NCBI RefSeq assembly: GCF_905171775.1
Contig: NC_053489.1
Coordinates: forward strand, 153,468,142 to 153,532,141
Origin: Rana temporaria
Taxonomy: Eukaryota; Chordata; Amphibia; Anura; Ranidae
Length of the DNA: 64,000 nucleotides
Direction of reading: 5' to 3'
Shown here: piece after piece, positions 22,451 through 33,070 of the stretch
How positions within the stretch are numbered: position 1 is the stretch's first letter
Layout of the letters: each line of letters opens with the position of its first letter
Position numbers and translations under genes: made by a program
Notes under the pieces: model-generated
Told to the model about the DNA's origin: nothing
The model's database searches: none
Seen by the model: only the letters and a program-made list of their open reading frames with translations

Positions 22451-23092
22451 TGAGTATTTCCTGGTCCTGCATTGTTTGGAATTTATTTCCTAACTCCTAT
22501 GGGATAAATCTCCCTCATACCTACACATGCAGCTTACTGACTGCAGTACTTTATTTACCTATGAATCTGACCAGCCTGTTATCTGCTGTGGTGCGTGCGT
22601 GCGTGTGGATTTATCCACCAGCTGTGTTCCCATCAGGACCGCTTGTAAAATCTGGACATTTTACTACCATACCCAGTCCCTCCTACTGGGCTCCATATTT
22701 AACCCTATCCATTACCGTGGATTAAAACCTCTTATTGGACCAGTATTGGTTTTAATTTTTTTTTGATTTGCCTAATTATTACAAAAATATTCTGTGATAA
22801 TTAATGTCTTTTTAATGTATTTTTATGAATGCTTACTGTAATGTTGATCCAATAACCCATACATTTGGGATTGCATCAATAAAAAATGTATTCTGTGTTA
22901 ACGATTGGTGCCTAGAAAGTCCAATTCTTCCTCAAACAACAAACTCTCCTATCATGTTTGCATTTGACTCAATGTCTCTCACTGTATAAACCTGTTTCTA
23001 GTGGTGACATCTGTTGTGGATACTACTGTCTTGAAGATGACATGTAATACTTTTCTTTAAAACTCTAATAAAGAATATATTTGAAATAAAAA
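22451..23092 (+). other. E1 3' end: ORF2 remnant and 3'UTR
   Basis: Non-coding sequence ending with a polyadenylation signal AATAAA (23067-23072) and a short A tract. It is partly duplicated at 26450-26803. Confidence 0.65.
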
Positions 23093-23200
23093 AAAATATA
23101 TATATATCGTACAATCCCATATACCCAATTCTATACCCACAGTTGATCCAGAGGAAGGCAAAAAACCCCAGCAGATCCCATGCTCAGGTGATCGGCGAAC
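23093..23200 (-). repeat. CR1-like LINE 3' region, second half
   Basis: The stretch CCCATATACCCAATTC, then CAGTTGATCCAGAGGAAGGC, continues the CR1-like tail interrupted at 3299 by E1. Copied at 26804-26911. Confidence 0.5.
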
Positions 23201-23629
23201 ACCAGACTGCAGCAGACATCGGGCAGCAGCTTTTGTGTCTTCTCCTCCTTGCTTCCACCGTGCATCTCCTCCCCTCCTCCTAGGCATCCAATAGGATTGC
23301 CTGTCCTTTCAGCCAACCAGGTGATGGGTATCGGACCCACTTCCCGATTGACCGGGAGGAGGATGAGTATTGCAACAGCGAATATTATATTCGCTGTTGT
23401 AACAGCTAGGTGAGCTCATGGCGCAATGCCCCAACACCCCTAATGGACGGGCTGCCACTGCTCTTATCTATTCAGAATGTTTTGGAAACTCCAATATAGG
23501 CAGATACAAGCTCTGCTCTCTCACTCTTCTCAGCACTCAAATAGCTATACGTACATAGAAAAGGCGGGGTGGGGGCAAAGTGTGAACCATATTGACAAGT
23601 ATGATTGGTGTATTATTGATAAAGTCAAA
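23201..23629. other. Degraded repeat, unclassified
   Basis: It contains a small inverted repeat, CAGCGAATATTATATTCGCTG, near 23378-23398, and otherwise nothing recognisable. The first 150 bp are repeated in the second duplicate; the rest is deleted there. Confidence 0.4.
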
Positions 23630-24358
23630 GGCCCAGATTTACAGACAGCGGCGCACATTTATGCCACCGTAGCGTATCTCCTTTATGCTACGCCAACTCA
23701 GCGCAGAGAGGCAAGCACTGAATTCACAAAGCCAGTGCTGCCAAAACTGCGCTGGGTTTTCTAGGCGTAGGTGGAAGTGGGCGTGAGCCATGCAAATGAA
23801 GCGTGACCCCATGCAAATGATTGGCCGAGCACCAGATAGATACCTATAATGAACGGCGCATGCGCCGTCCCGTGGACGCATCCCAGTGCGCATGCTCAGA
23901 ATCACATCGCAACTACTCCCTAAGATACGTCAGATCACTGCCTACGGCGTGAACGTAACCTACGCCTAGTCATATTCACGCCCTACGTAAACTACGTAAA
24001 ATACGTCGGCTTGTGTTCCCTGGTGCAGCCCTTTGCATGAATGCTGCTGAGTTACACCTCCTTTATGGGGCATAACTTTACGCCAGACGTAGGACTTTAC
24101 GTGCACTGCGTCGGGCGTGAATCGGCGTATCTCCCTCATTTGCATTTGTGAATAGAAAATCAATGAGAGCGCCAAATGCGTCCAGCATAAATATGCGCCC
24201 ACTCTACACCGGCGTAGACAAGTTACGTCGGTCGGATGATGCCTGTTTTTAGGCGAATCTTAGTTTGTGGGCCCGGCGCATAGATACGACGACGCATATT
24301 TGCACTTACGCGGCATATCTGGAGATACGTTGGCGTAAGTGCTTTGTGAATCCGGGCC
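23630..24358. mobile_element. Harbinger-type MITE
   Basis: The ends are GGCCCAGATTTACAGAC and CTTTGTGAATCCGGGCC, an inverted pair matching the GGGCCAAATTC-type termini of the Harbinger at 32690. Subterminal CTACG/CGTCGG-rich sequence and ATGCGCCGT blocks are typical of this MITE set. No ORF is present. In duplicate copy 2 only the last 82 bp remain (27067-27148). Confidence 0.75.
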
Positions 24359-24615
24359 AGAGTTTATAAGGTTGAAAAAAGACACAAGTTTATCCAGTTT
24401 CACCCCTGCTTGTGTATGTGTGTGATTTTTATTCTCCATAGCCCCATATATTCTGCATACTGAGGACGACATCAAAAGATTTTGTGAAGTTGTCAACACT
24501 CTCAGCTGGTACAACTTCCTGGGAAAGAAGTTCCACATTTTTACTAGTCCTACAGTAAAGAACCCTTTCCACAATCTAAGGTTCTTTTCTTCTAAACTCA
24601 AATTGTGGCTATGTA
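24359..24615 (-). repeat. CR1-like LINE 3' end (RT C-terminus and tail)
   Basis: The minus strand encodes FFTVGLVKMWNFFP and then KLDKLVSFFNLIN, resembling CR1-type RT C-termini (FFTxRVVxxWNxLP, then LDxLVSFFNLTN). It carries the GTTGAAAAAAGACACAAG module. Decayed. Copied at 27149-27405. Confidence 0.65.
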
Positions 24616-24632
24616 ATAATAACAATATTAAA

Positions 24633-24673
<41 letters not shown>
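24633..24673. repeat. AAT microsatellite
   Basis: About 13 AAT units. It is the antisense tail of the L2 element that follows. The second copy at 27423-27454 is three units shorter. Confidence 0.9.
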
Positions 24674-24674
<1 letters not shown>

Positions 24675-25520
24675 CTTTTTTATATAGCGCCTTAAAGGTA
24701 ACTTTTTAAAGTGCTTTACAAACAAAACACAAAAAATACACATGGAAAAACAAAGGAAAAAAGGGACAATTACGTGAAAGCTTGTCTAAAGAAAAACATT
24801 TTTAGATTTGCTTTGAATGAGTTTAAAAAAGATGACTCTGATGTTCCAGAGTTTTGGGGTATAGCAGGAGAAGGCTCTGACTCTCATCGAGTGTATGTGA
24901 GTAGGGACACACACACAAAAGACCAGAATTTAAGGAGCAGGGGTTTTGAGCGGGGAGTAGGTTGATAAAAGTTCAGACAGATAATGGAGTGCCAAGCCAC
25001 GAAGAGCCTTATAGGCGAGCAAGAGGATTTTAAAGTCTATGTGAAACCTGATGGCCAGTGTAAGGACTCCAGGATAGGGTAAATATGGTCACTTGTACCA
25101 GACCTAGTGAGGAGTGGCTGCATAATTGTGTACATATTGTAGTTGATTAATAGTGGATTTAGGTACAGCAACGAGTAGAACATTGCAGTAGTCAAGTCGG
25201 GACAACACATGTTTATGGATCAGTTTTTCAGCTACAGTGTATAATGGCATAGGAGACAGCCGAACAATGTTTATCAAGTGAAAAAACAATGTTCTGACAA
25301 CATTTTGTACTTGTGGATCAAAGGTTAAACTTTCATTATGTCAAGTATCAAGTGTCACCCCTAGATTTGTCAATTTTGACTGAAGCTCAAGTACAGTGCC
25401 ATCTATAGATAAGTTATCAAGACTAGACTTAAATAATTCATGGTGTTGCCAATAGGCATGACTTCAGTATTGTCACAATTTAATTGAAGGAAAGCCAAAA
25501 AATCTTTTGCTAAACTGGAA
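24674..25520 (-). pseudogene. L2-like LINE, minus strand, RT C-terminal part
   Basis: On the minus strand the 3' end GGCGCTATATAAAAAAG precedes the AAT tail. Upstream lie HVLSRLDYCNVLLVAVPKS, FFHLINIVRLSP, LSIDGTVLELQSKLTNLGVTL and DFLAFLQLNCDNTEVMPIGN, which are L2 RT features in correct order with frameshifts. The catalytic YADD region is absent. The 5' side is interrupted by MITEs and continues at 26034-26130 and 29341-29640. Copied at 27455-28301. Confidence 0.8.
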
Positions 25521-26033
25521 GGCCCCGTACTCACGACCAAACATGTCTGCTGAAACTGGTCGGCAGACCAATTTCAGCAGACATGTTCCCTCGTGTGTAC
25601 AGCTGCGCGGACAGGATTCCAGCAAACAATTGTCTGACAGACCGTTTCTGAGCAGACAACTGTTTCCCGGACTTGCTTTAAAACAGTCCGCTGGAAACCT
25701 GTCCGCCCGGACATGTACGGTCGTCTGTACAGACCTACCGTACATGTCCTGCCGCCCGCCATCCCTCGCATGCGTCGAATGACTTCGACGCATGCGTGGA
25801 AGCATTTTCAAGGCAGGCCGCCCACGCCGGCGCGTCATTGTCGCGGCGACACCGCGTCATCGACGCGTCGACACCGCGGACACGCCCCGCGTATTGTTTA
25901 CGCGCGGTCTTCTGTTCGATGGTGTGTATAGCCATCGAACAGAAGTCCCCGGGCAGTCCCCGGCCAGACATGTCCGATGGAAACGGTCTGCAGACCGTTT
26001 TCATCGGACATGTCCTGCCGTGAGTACTCGGCC
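25521..26033. mobile_element. MITE with GGCCCCGTACTCAC ends
   Basis: The left end is GGCCCCGTACTCACGACC and the right end in reverse complement is GGCCGAGTACTCACGGC. The interior has further inverted motifs, such as CATGTCCGATGGAAACGG mirrored beyond CTGCAG, and TTCTGTTCGATGG mirrored. Probably hAT-type, but no clear 8-bp duplication was found. It is inserted in the L2. Copied at 28302-28806 with an 8-bp deletion. Confidence 0.7.
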
Positions 26034-26130
26034 GAAGACTCTGAGTCAGTGTGAATATAAAAATCAACCAAGGATAAGAACTCGCCTAAAAATAAGGTCT
26101 AAAAATTAAAGCAAATCAGAAAATCACCTA
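26034..26130 (-). pseudogene. L2-like LINE, endonuclease fragment
   Basis: The minus strand reads LGDFLICFNF and FLSLVDFYIHTDSES, resembling the L2 AP-endonuclease LxGDFN...FLSLLDSF region. It is a short bridge between two MITEs. Copied at 28807-28903. Confidence 0.55.
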
Positions 26131-26449
26131 AGGCCTCGTACACACCAGCGGATCTGTCCGCTGAAAACGGTCCTCCGTTTTCAGCGGACATATCCGCTGC
26201 GTCCGCTGCTGGATTTCTGTCTGATGGTTGTACACACCATCAGACAGAAATCCGCGCGGACACGATACGCAGTGACGGCCCTGGAAGGTCAATGCTTCCA
26301 CGCATGCGTCGAATCACTTCAACGCATGCGAGGGCTTTCGGCCGATCAGACATGTCCGGTGAGTCTGTACAGACGACCGAACATGTCCGACGGACAGGCT
26401 TCCAGCAGACATGTTTCTTAGCATGCTAAGAAACATTTGTCCGCTGAAA
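26131..26449. mobile_element. MITE with AAGGCCTCGTACACAC end, cut by the duplication
   Basis: Only the left part is present: AAGGCCTCGTACACACCAGC with inverted motifs such as CCGCTGAAAACGG mirrored. The complete form is at 28904-29340. Confidence 0.75.
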
Positions 26450-27148
26450 ACCAGTATTGGTTTTAATTTTTTTTTGATTTGCCTAATTATTACAAAAATA
26501 TTCTGTGATAATTAATGTCTTTTTAATGTATTTTTATGAATGCTTACTGTAATGTTGATCCAATAACCCATACATTTGGGATTGCATCAATAAAAAATGT
26601 ATTCTGTGTTAACGATTGGTGCCTAGAAAGTCCAATTCTTCCTCAAACAACAAACTCTCCTATCATGTTTGCATTTGACTCAATGTCTCTCACTGTATAA
26701 ACCTGTTCCTAGTGGTGACATCTGTTGTGGATACTACTGTCTTGAAGATGACATGTAATACTTTTCTTTAAAACTCTAATAAAGAATATATTTGAAATAA
26801 AAAAAAATATATATATATCGTACAATCCCATATACCCAATTCTATACCCACAGTTGATCCAGAGGAAGGCAAAAAACCCCAGCAGATCCCATGCTCAGGT
26901 GATCGGCGAACACCAGACTGCGGCAGACATCGGGCAGCAGCTTTTGTGTCTTCTCCTCCTTGCTTCCACCGTGCATCTCCTCCCCTCCTCCTAGGCATCC
27001 AATAGGATTGCCTGTCCTTTCAGCCAACCAGGTGATGGGTATCGGACCCACTTCCCGATTGACCGGCGCATAGATACGACGACGCATATTTGCACTTACG
27101 CGGCATATCTGGAGATACGTTGGCGTAAGTGCTTTGTGAATCCGGGCC

Positions 27149-27422
27149 AGAGTTTATAAGGTTGAAAAAAGACACAAGTTTATCCAGTTTCACCCCTGCT
27201 TGTGTATGTGTGTGATTTTTATTCTCCATAGCCCCATATATTCTGCATACTGAGGACGACATCAAAAGATTTTGTGAAGTTGTCAACACTCTCAGCTGGT
27301 ACAACTTCCTGGGAAAGAAGTTCCACATTTTTACTAGTCCTACAGTAAAGAACCCTTTCCACAATCTAAGGTTCTTTTCTTCTAAACTCAAATTGTGGCT
27401 ATGTAATAATAACAATATTAAA

Positions 27423-27454
<32 letters not shown>
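27149..27454 (-). repeat. Second copy of CR1-like 3' end and AAT repeat
   Basis: Duplicate of 24359-24673 with a shorter microsatellite. Confidence 0.9.
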
Positions 27455-27455
<1 letters not shown>

Positions 27456-28301
27456 CTTTTTTATATAGCGCCTTAAAGGTAACTTTTTAAAGTGCTTTAC
27501 AAACAAAACACAAAAAATACACATGGAAAAACAAAGGAAAAAAGGGACAATTACGTGAAAGCTTGTCTAAAGAAAAACATTTTTAGATTTGCTTTGAATG
27601 AGTTTAAAAAAGATGACTTTGATGTTCCAGAGTTTTGGGGTATAGCAGGAGAAGGCTCTGACTCTCATCGAGTGTATGTGAGTAGGGACACACACACAAA
27701 AGACCAGAATTTAAGGAGCAGGGGTTTTGAGCGGGGAGTAGGTTGATAAAAGTTCAGACAGATAATGGAGTGCCAAGCCACGAAGAGCCTTATAGGCGAG
27801 CAAGAGGATTTTAAAGTCTATGTGAAACCTGATGGCCAGTGTAAGGACTCCAGGATAGGGTAAATATGGTCACTTGTACCAGACCTAGTGAGGAGTGGCT
27901 GCATAATTGTGTACATATTGTAGTTGATTAATAGTGGATTTAGGTACAGCAACGAGTAGAACATTGCAGTAGTCAAGTCGGGACAACACACGTTTATGGA
28001 TCAGTTTTTCAGCTACAGTCTATAATGGCATAGGAGACAGCCGAACAATGTTTATCAAGTGAAAAAACAATGTTCTGAAAACATTTTGTACTTGTGGATC
28101 AAAGGTTAAACTTTCATTATGTCAAGTATCAAGTGTCACCCCTAGATTTGTCAATTTTGACTGAAGCTCAAGTACAGTGCCATCTATAGATAAGTTATCA
28201 AGACTAGACTTAAATAATTCATGGTGTTGCCAATAGGCATGACTTCAGTATTGTCACAATTTAATTGAAGGAAAGCCAAAAAATCTTTTGCTAAACTGGA
28301 A
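27455..28301 (-). pseudogene. Second copy of minus-strand L2-like fragment
   Basis: Duplicate of 24674-25520 with a handful of substitutions, for example ACTCTG to ACTTTG near 27618. Confidence 0.88.
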
Positions 28302-28806
28302 GGCCCCGTACTCACGACCAAACATGTCTGCTGAAACTGGTCGGCAGACCAATTTCAGCAGACATGTTCCCTCGTGTGTACAGCCGCGCGGACAGGATTC
28401 CAGCAAACAATTGTCTGACAGACCGTTTCTGAGCAGACAACTGTTTCCCGGACTTGCTTTAAAACAGTCCGCTGGAAACCTGTCCGCCCGGACATGTACG
28501 GTCGTCTGTACAGACCTAACGTACATGTCCTGCCGCCCGCCATCCCTCGCATGCGTCGAATGACTTCGACGCATGCGTGGAAGCATTTTCAAGGCAGGCC
28601 GCCCACGCCGGCGCGTCATTGTCGCGGCGACACCGCGTCATCGACACCGCGGACACGCCCCGCGTATTGTTTACGCGCGGTCTTCTGTTCGATGGTGTGT
28701 ATAGCCATCGAACAGAAGTCCCCGGGCAGTCCCCGGCCAGACATGTCCGATGGAAACGGTCTGCAGACCGTTTTCATCGGACATGTCCTGCCGTGAGTAC
28801 TCGGCC
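28302..28806. mobile_element. Second copy of the GGCCCCGTACTCAC MITE
   Basis: Duplicate of 25521-26033, missing 8 bp within the CATCGACGCGTCGACACC block of copy 1. Confidence 0.85.
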
Positions 28807-28903
28807 GAAGACTCTGAGTCAGTGTGAATATAAAAATCAACCAAGGATAAGAACTCGCCTAAAAATAAGGTCTAAAAATTAAAGCAAATCAGAAAATCAC
28901 CTA

Positions 28904-29340
28904 AGGCCTCGTACACACCAGCGGATCTGTCCGCTGAAAACGGTCCTCCGTTTTCAGCGGACATATCCGCTGCGTCCGCTGCTGGATTTCTGTCTGATGG
29001 TTGTACACACCATCAGACAGAAATCCGCGCGGACACGATACGCAGTGACGGCCCTGGAAGGTCAATGCTTCCACGCATGCGTCGAATCACTTCAACGCAT
29101 GCGAGGGCTTTCGGCCGATCAGACATGTCCGGTGAGTCTGTACAGACGACCGAACATGTCCGACGGACAGGCTTCCAGCAGACATGTTTCTTAGCATGCT
29201 AAGAAACATTTGTCCGCTGGAAACTGTCCGATCCGCCGGACAATTGTCCGGTCGGCCGTACACACGACCGAATATGTCTGCTGAAACTGGTCCGTTGGAC
29301 CAGTTTCAGCGGACATGTTCGGTCGTGTGTATGGGGCCTT
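28904..29340. mobile_element. Complete hAT-like MITE (AAGGCC ends)
   Basis: The ends are AAGGCCTCGTACACACCAGC and GGTCGTGTGTATGGGGCCTT, an inverted pair related to the MITEs at 25521, 37233 and 60073. No coding sequence. It interrupts the L2 endonuclease region. Confidence 0.75.
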
Positions 29341-29640
29341 AGAAAAAAGCTCTATAAGACTTGGGTGGCTGAAAAAAAGTAACAATAACAGATGAGTGGG
29401 GCACAAAGACCTTTAAAAGCATTCAGCGGAAGAGAAAGAGATTAGCTTAACAGGGGATAAAGTGTACAGCAAGCTGTAAATAACAATCATACCTCCAGCT
29501 TTGCCTGAGAGATGTAGGAGGTCAAGCAATTCATACCCTGGATATGTGAGTTGGTTGAAAAGGATGCCATCATTTTGTTTTTGCCAGGTTTCAGTTAAGC
29601 ACAGTCAGCAAAGGTCTGGGGTCAGGGCACTTTCTTAAGT
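29341..29640 (-). pseudogene. L2-like LINE, AP-endonuclease N-terminal part
   Basis: The minus strand encodes LCLTETWQKQND, LTYPGYELLDLLHLSGKAGG and MIVIYSLLYTLSP, matching the L2 endonuclease order (LTETW, PGY, GGxxxxY). This is the 5' part of the element whose 3' part lies at 24674-25520 and 27455-28301. Confidence 0.75.
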
Positions 29641-30200
29641 AGGCTGCCTGGCGCCAATTCGCGTTAGGGACGCGCTCCTGCAAGTGCACACAGTCCGACG
29701 CGCACGCGCATGCACATTGATGTGCCCAGGCTTCTGTGGGCACCCGTGTGCACATGCAAGTGCACAAGTTTGCATCAGGCAGAAACTAGTGTTTCTCTTA
29801 CAGAGTTGCATTGCAGTGTACATGAGCAGCATGGCTGAAAGATCAGTAGGTGAAACAAATGTCCAGTCGTTCACAGTTGTTCACAGTGCATTTCAAGGAA
29901 ATAGGTCCAGTGCAGGGCAAGGAAAGAGATTGAGTGATCCAGGGAAGATGCAGAGGTGGGTCAGCAGCAAGCTAGGACAGATTTTGATACAGGGAGCAGT
30001 CACTTATAGAGAAACAATCCCAGAGTACCAAGAGATCAAAGGATTCAATCTATGGAATCTAAAAATCCAATAAATCAATCCTAGTAATCAGAGTGTAAAT
30101 TTCAGAATATGGAGTCAGGATTTAAGAAAAGGTGAAAACCTTGAAAAAATTGTGTAAAATTGTAATTTGTGTGTGGAACAGCAGACAAACACAACAATGC
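29641..30200. other. Degraded repeat, unclassified
   Basis: It has a GC-rich patch of palindromic character (29690-29760, GCACACGGGTGC-like inverted motifs), otherwise nothing I can name. The ORF over 29684-30073 has no protein-like features. Confidence 0.4.
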
Positions 30201-30201
30201 T

Positions 30202-30470
30202 CCCTCCACAACCAAGTGGAGAGCTAGGAGAGCTCCTTCTACCTCAGACTTCAGAGCAACACCATGTGTCCATATGTCCTCCACAGAGACCTTAGCGTAA
30301 ACAGTTTATTACATTTACTGAACTCACCTTTGATAGATTTCCCTCCACAACCAGGTGGAGAGCTAGGAGAGCTCCTTCTACCTCAGAAGTCAGAGCAACT
30401 CCATGTGTCCTGTTCAGGGACCTTAGAATAAACAGTTTATTACATTTACTGAAATCACCTTTGATATAGT
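30202..30470. repeat. Direct tandem duplication, unit about 139 bp
   Basis: CCCTCCACAACCA, then GTGGAGAGCTAGGAGAGCTC, begins each copy (30202 and 30341). Both run to ACTGAA, then TCACCTTTGATA. The copies differ at several sites and by about 10 bp of length. Confidence 0.9.
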
Positions 30471-30534
30471 TGTACATTGTTGTTGTATATTCCCTCTTAA
30501 GTGCCTCTTCTCCAGAGTGAACAACTGTAATCTA

Positions 30535-31070
30535 CATCAGCCTTTTTTTCAACCAGGTGCCAGGGCACCCTGGGGTGCCTTCTGGGTTTTTCAGAGGGGC
30601 CTTGGGACAAAAGCTCCTCTATTTTTCAGAGGGGCCTTGGGAAATTGGTGCAAATTGCACAAGAATTGTGTACAAGCCTGCTGGTGAATCAAAACCACAG
30701 GTTTTCATTGTGCAACCTTGGGCACCATGCAGGCCAGCCACCAGCATCCTAACAAATGTGGACATCTTCCATTGATAAGGAGGTTATTGAGCACATGCAC
30801 AGCATCCTTGCTTGACCCACTGCCAATATCTGTCAGCACTGGGGTCACAAAAGCTGCGTGGGGGAAAGAACATTAGGGAGAAGAAATGCTGGAATACTAG
30901 TAAGTACCAGTGTGCAAAAGTGTTTTTGCGTTGTACAAATAAATCACCTCTGGTGTCCTCCATGTGTAGATGTTGCTGCGATATGTAAAACTATTTGTTT
31001 TTTTTTATTACATTTTACAACAGAGTGCCTCGACTGGAAAGGGATTGAGAAACACTGATCTACTGTACAT
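30535..31070. other. Unclassified interspersed-repeat-like sequence
   Basis: A 20-bp string, TTTTTCAGAGGGGCCTTGGG, occurs twice (30587 and 30629). No ORF or terminal repeat is recognisable. Confidence 0.35.
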
Positions 31071-31074
31071 ATCT

Positions 31075-31215
31075 GAGCCTCATAGCCGACGTGCTTCATC
31101 GCCTTTTTTAAATTTGTTGCTCTTTGCTAAAATCTTTTCAATTCAACAACGTCTTTCCTGAGGATTGGTGACCAAAGCCGAACTGCATATTCAAAAGGAG
31201 GCCGAACCGATGCTT
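31075..31215 (-). pseudogene. CR1-like RT fragment
   Basis: The minus strand reads PPFEYAVRLWSPILRKDVVEL and QRATNL, matching the CR1-type motif RPHLEYAVQFWSPxLxKDIxxLExVQRRAT. A short fossil. Confidence 0.65.
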
Positions 31216-32689
31216 TATATGTCTAAGTGACAAAAGCAGTGGTAACATCTAGCCAGCCTAAATGACTATAATGCACACTGCAATATTTCTGAAAGAAAAC
31301 CAAGCCTTCTGAGAATGAAGGCCCCTTAAACCGCCTTTAGGGAAAGGGAGCCCTGACTGCTGGAAGCATGGCATCACTATAGGGGAGAACCTAAAAGAAA
31401 AGTTAAGTAGCTCCTTTTGGATTGGCTACAAAAATCTGAGGTGATTGGGTGGAGCCTGAACTCTGGGAAAAGACTACACTGGGGCACATCCAACTGCTCT
31501 GAGGATATTCAGCTGTCACAAGAGTTGCCCACCCTCCTGCCCGTTGTGATGTTTTTTCACAACTTTATTGGCGTTTTTGACCTCGCCAGCAATTGATGTT
31601 GCTTTATATCCTATACCTTCAAGTTAAATTCTGAGGGTCAGTCTAATACCTGTCTGGCACTGATGGTAAGGCCTATTAGACTATGTGAGTTTATGTTCTA
31701 TGGGTGCTCACAGCATAACTGTGACTGGCATTGTTGTTTGGTACATTTGGAAAGTTGTAACTTTTGCATTGTTCAATAAGGCTGTGGCCTTGCCCTATTT
31801 CCAACCTAATCAGCTTCCATATATTTTAGGGGGCAAGGTATTGGTTTATCAGTTGGTCATAAATTAGTCATCTTAACTGCTGCATCTCAGCAGTTAAGTG
31901 CAGTGAGAACAATGTGGGAACAAGGCTGCGTAAGTGTTGCCAGCTTATTTGGTCTTTCAAATATGTATTACTGTAAATCATAAATGCAAAAAAAACTTGT
32001 GGATCTGAGGCTTTACATCTCCTCTTCAAGGTACAGAAAAACTGAAGCTTGGGCTGTAAATCTTTTTTGTATTGTTTGCTTTCTAATTAAATGTAATTAT
32101 GAATCAGGAACTGATCTTCTGTGCTTGTATGAGTCTGACTACATAAAGTATTTCTAAATACTTGCAAAGCATGTACAGTATTTTAACTCAGTAAGCACAT
32201 ACAGTGCTTGACCTTGTTGCTTAGTTACTGACTGGTGGTGTAGAAAATACTCTTTCACTGTTTTCCTCATATAATTGTTTGTTTCCTAGCAACATGTATT
32301 TTCCTTGCTCATTTTGCATGGATTCCAGAAATACAGAATGGAAATGCTATGAAGATGTAATGCTATGATCTTGATGAAAAATGCAGATCATTTACAGAAG
32401 TCTATACTACATAAAGGTGGTAAAGATAACAATTCAAAAACAAGGGAATAGCTCTGTGCCCATACAATTTCAGCCATAGGAGGAAATACAGACAGAAGCC
32501 TAAAATATAAACCTATAACTATCAAGTACTGCTCAAAATGAGAACTTCTAGGGTGATTTTTTTTTTTTAGGTCGAGCTCCTAAGAGAATATCCATTTTCT
32601 CGTTCCACTGTGCTAGGAAATTAGTGAATATTGCTGCAGTTTTTATGAGGATAAAATAGTATCTTGATAAAAAAATCAAACAGAAAAGT
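31216..32689. other. No recognisable feature
   Basis: AT-rich sequence with no ORF of interest, no long inverted repeat and no RNA gene seen. It ends where the Harbinger transposon begins. Confidence 0.5.
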
Positions 32690-32983
32690 GGGCCAAATTC
32701 TCAAAAGAGATACGCAGACTTAACTCCATTTTTCTAATTTTACACGGCGCGTATATTTGCGCGCGATCGTCAAAATGACTTAAGCAAAGATTTCCGTATT
32801 TTCAGCCGTACTTAAAGTAGTTACACCTGCACATTCCCGGGCGCAAATTACGCTAGGCTCGCCGCTGTTTTTGATAGGCAAAGATGCAAATGAGGGAGTT
32901 AGGGCGATTCTCAGAATTAAGTGTGTGTGCCGTATTTTCCGCCCTGTGCGCACCTGTTAGTTTTTCTGACTAAATTTCCACAT

Positions 32984-32990
32984 TATAAAA
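32984..32990 (+). promoter_or_regulatory. Putative TATA box of the transposase
   Basis: TATAAAA about 80 bp upstream of the transposase ATG, inside TTCCACATTATAAAACCAGC. MITEs at 44152 and 58258 retain this block as TTCCACATTGTAAAACCAGC and a similar variant. Confidence 0.5.
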
Positions 32991-33070
32991 CCAGCCCTAA
33001 TTTTACACATGCTGTGGAAGGGTTTGCAGAAGGGAGTTACAGCTCTAGTTGTGAAGTTTGTTGTTGAAAA

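Larger units (their letters stand above)
3300..23092 (+). mobile_element. E1: Tx1/L1-clade LINE, full length but split by nested insertions
   Basis: It begins with GGGGCGTGGCTTG, the same 5' terminus as E2. ORF1 and ORF2 follow in order and it ends at an AATAAA (23067) plus a short A tract near 23090. It is split by a Harbinger MITE (3926-5218), LINE E2 with its TSD (5625-13770), LINE E4 with its TSD (14715-19021) and a small MITE fragment (22319-22450). Without these it would be about 6 kb, normal for an L1-like element. ORF1 has two stops and ORF2 several frameshifts, so it is dead. The A-rich target makes its own TSD unresolvable. Confidence 0.85.
22739..26449 (+). repeat. Tandem duplication, copy 1 (3,711 bp)
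   Basis: The sequence from ACCAGTATTGG at 22739 to CCGCTGAAA at 26449 recurs directly after itself. It covers the E1 3' end, a CR1-like tail, a Harbinger-type MITE, an AAT microsatellite, a decayed L2 and two MITEs. The junction shows only a few bases of shared sequence. Confidence 0.95.
26450..29219 (+). repeat. Tandem duplication, copy 2 (921-bp internal deletion)
   Basis: It aligns to copy 1 at offset 3711 up to 27066, then at offset 2790. Copy-1 bases 23356-24276 are missing and the breakpoint shares CCGG. I noticed about ten substitutions, three fewer AAT units and an 8-bp deletion near 28645, so identity is above 99%. Past 29219 the ancestral sequence continues. Confidence 0.95.

Noticed and set aside
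29640..30075. 129-aa ORF at 29684-30073
   Set aside because: No homology-like motifs; lies in degraded repeat.
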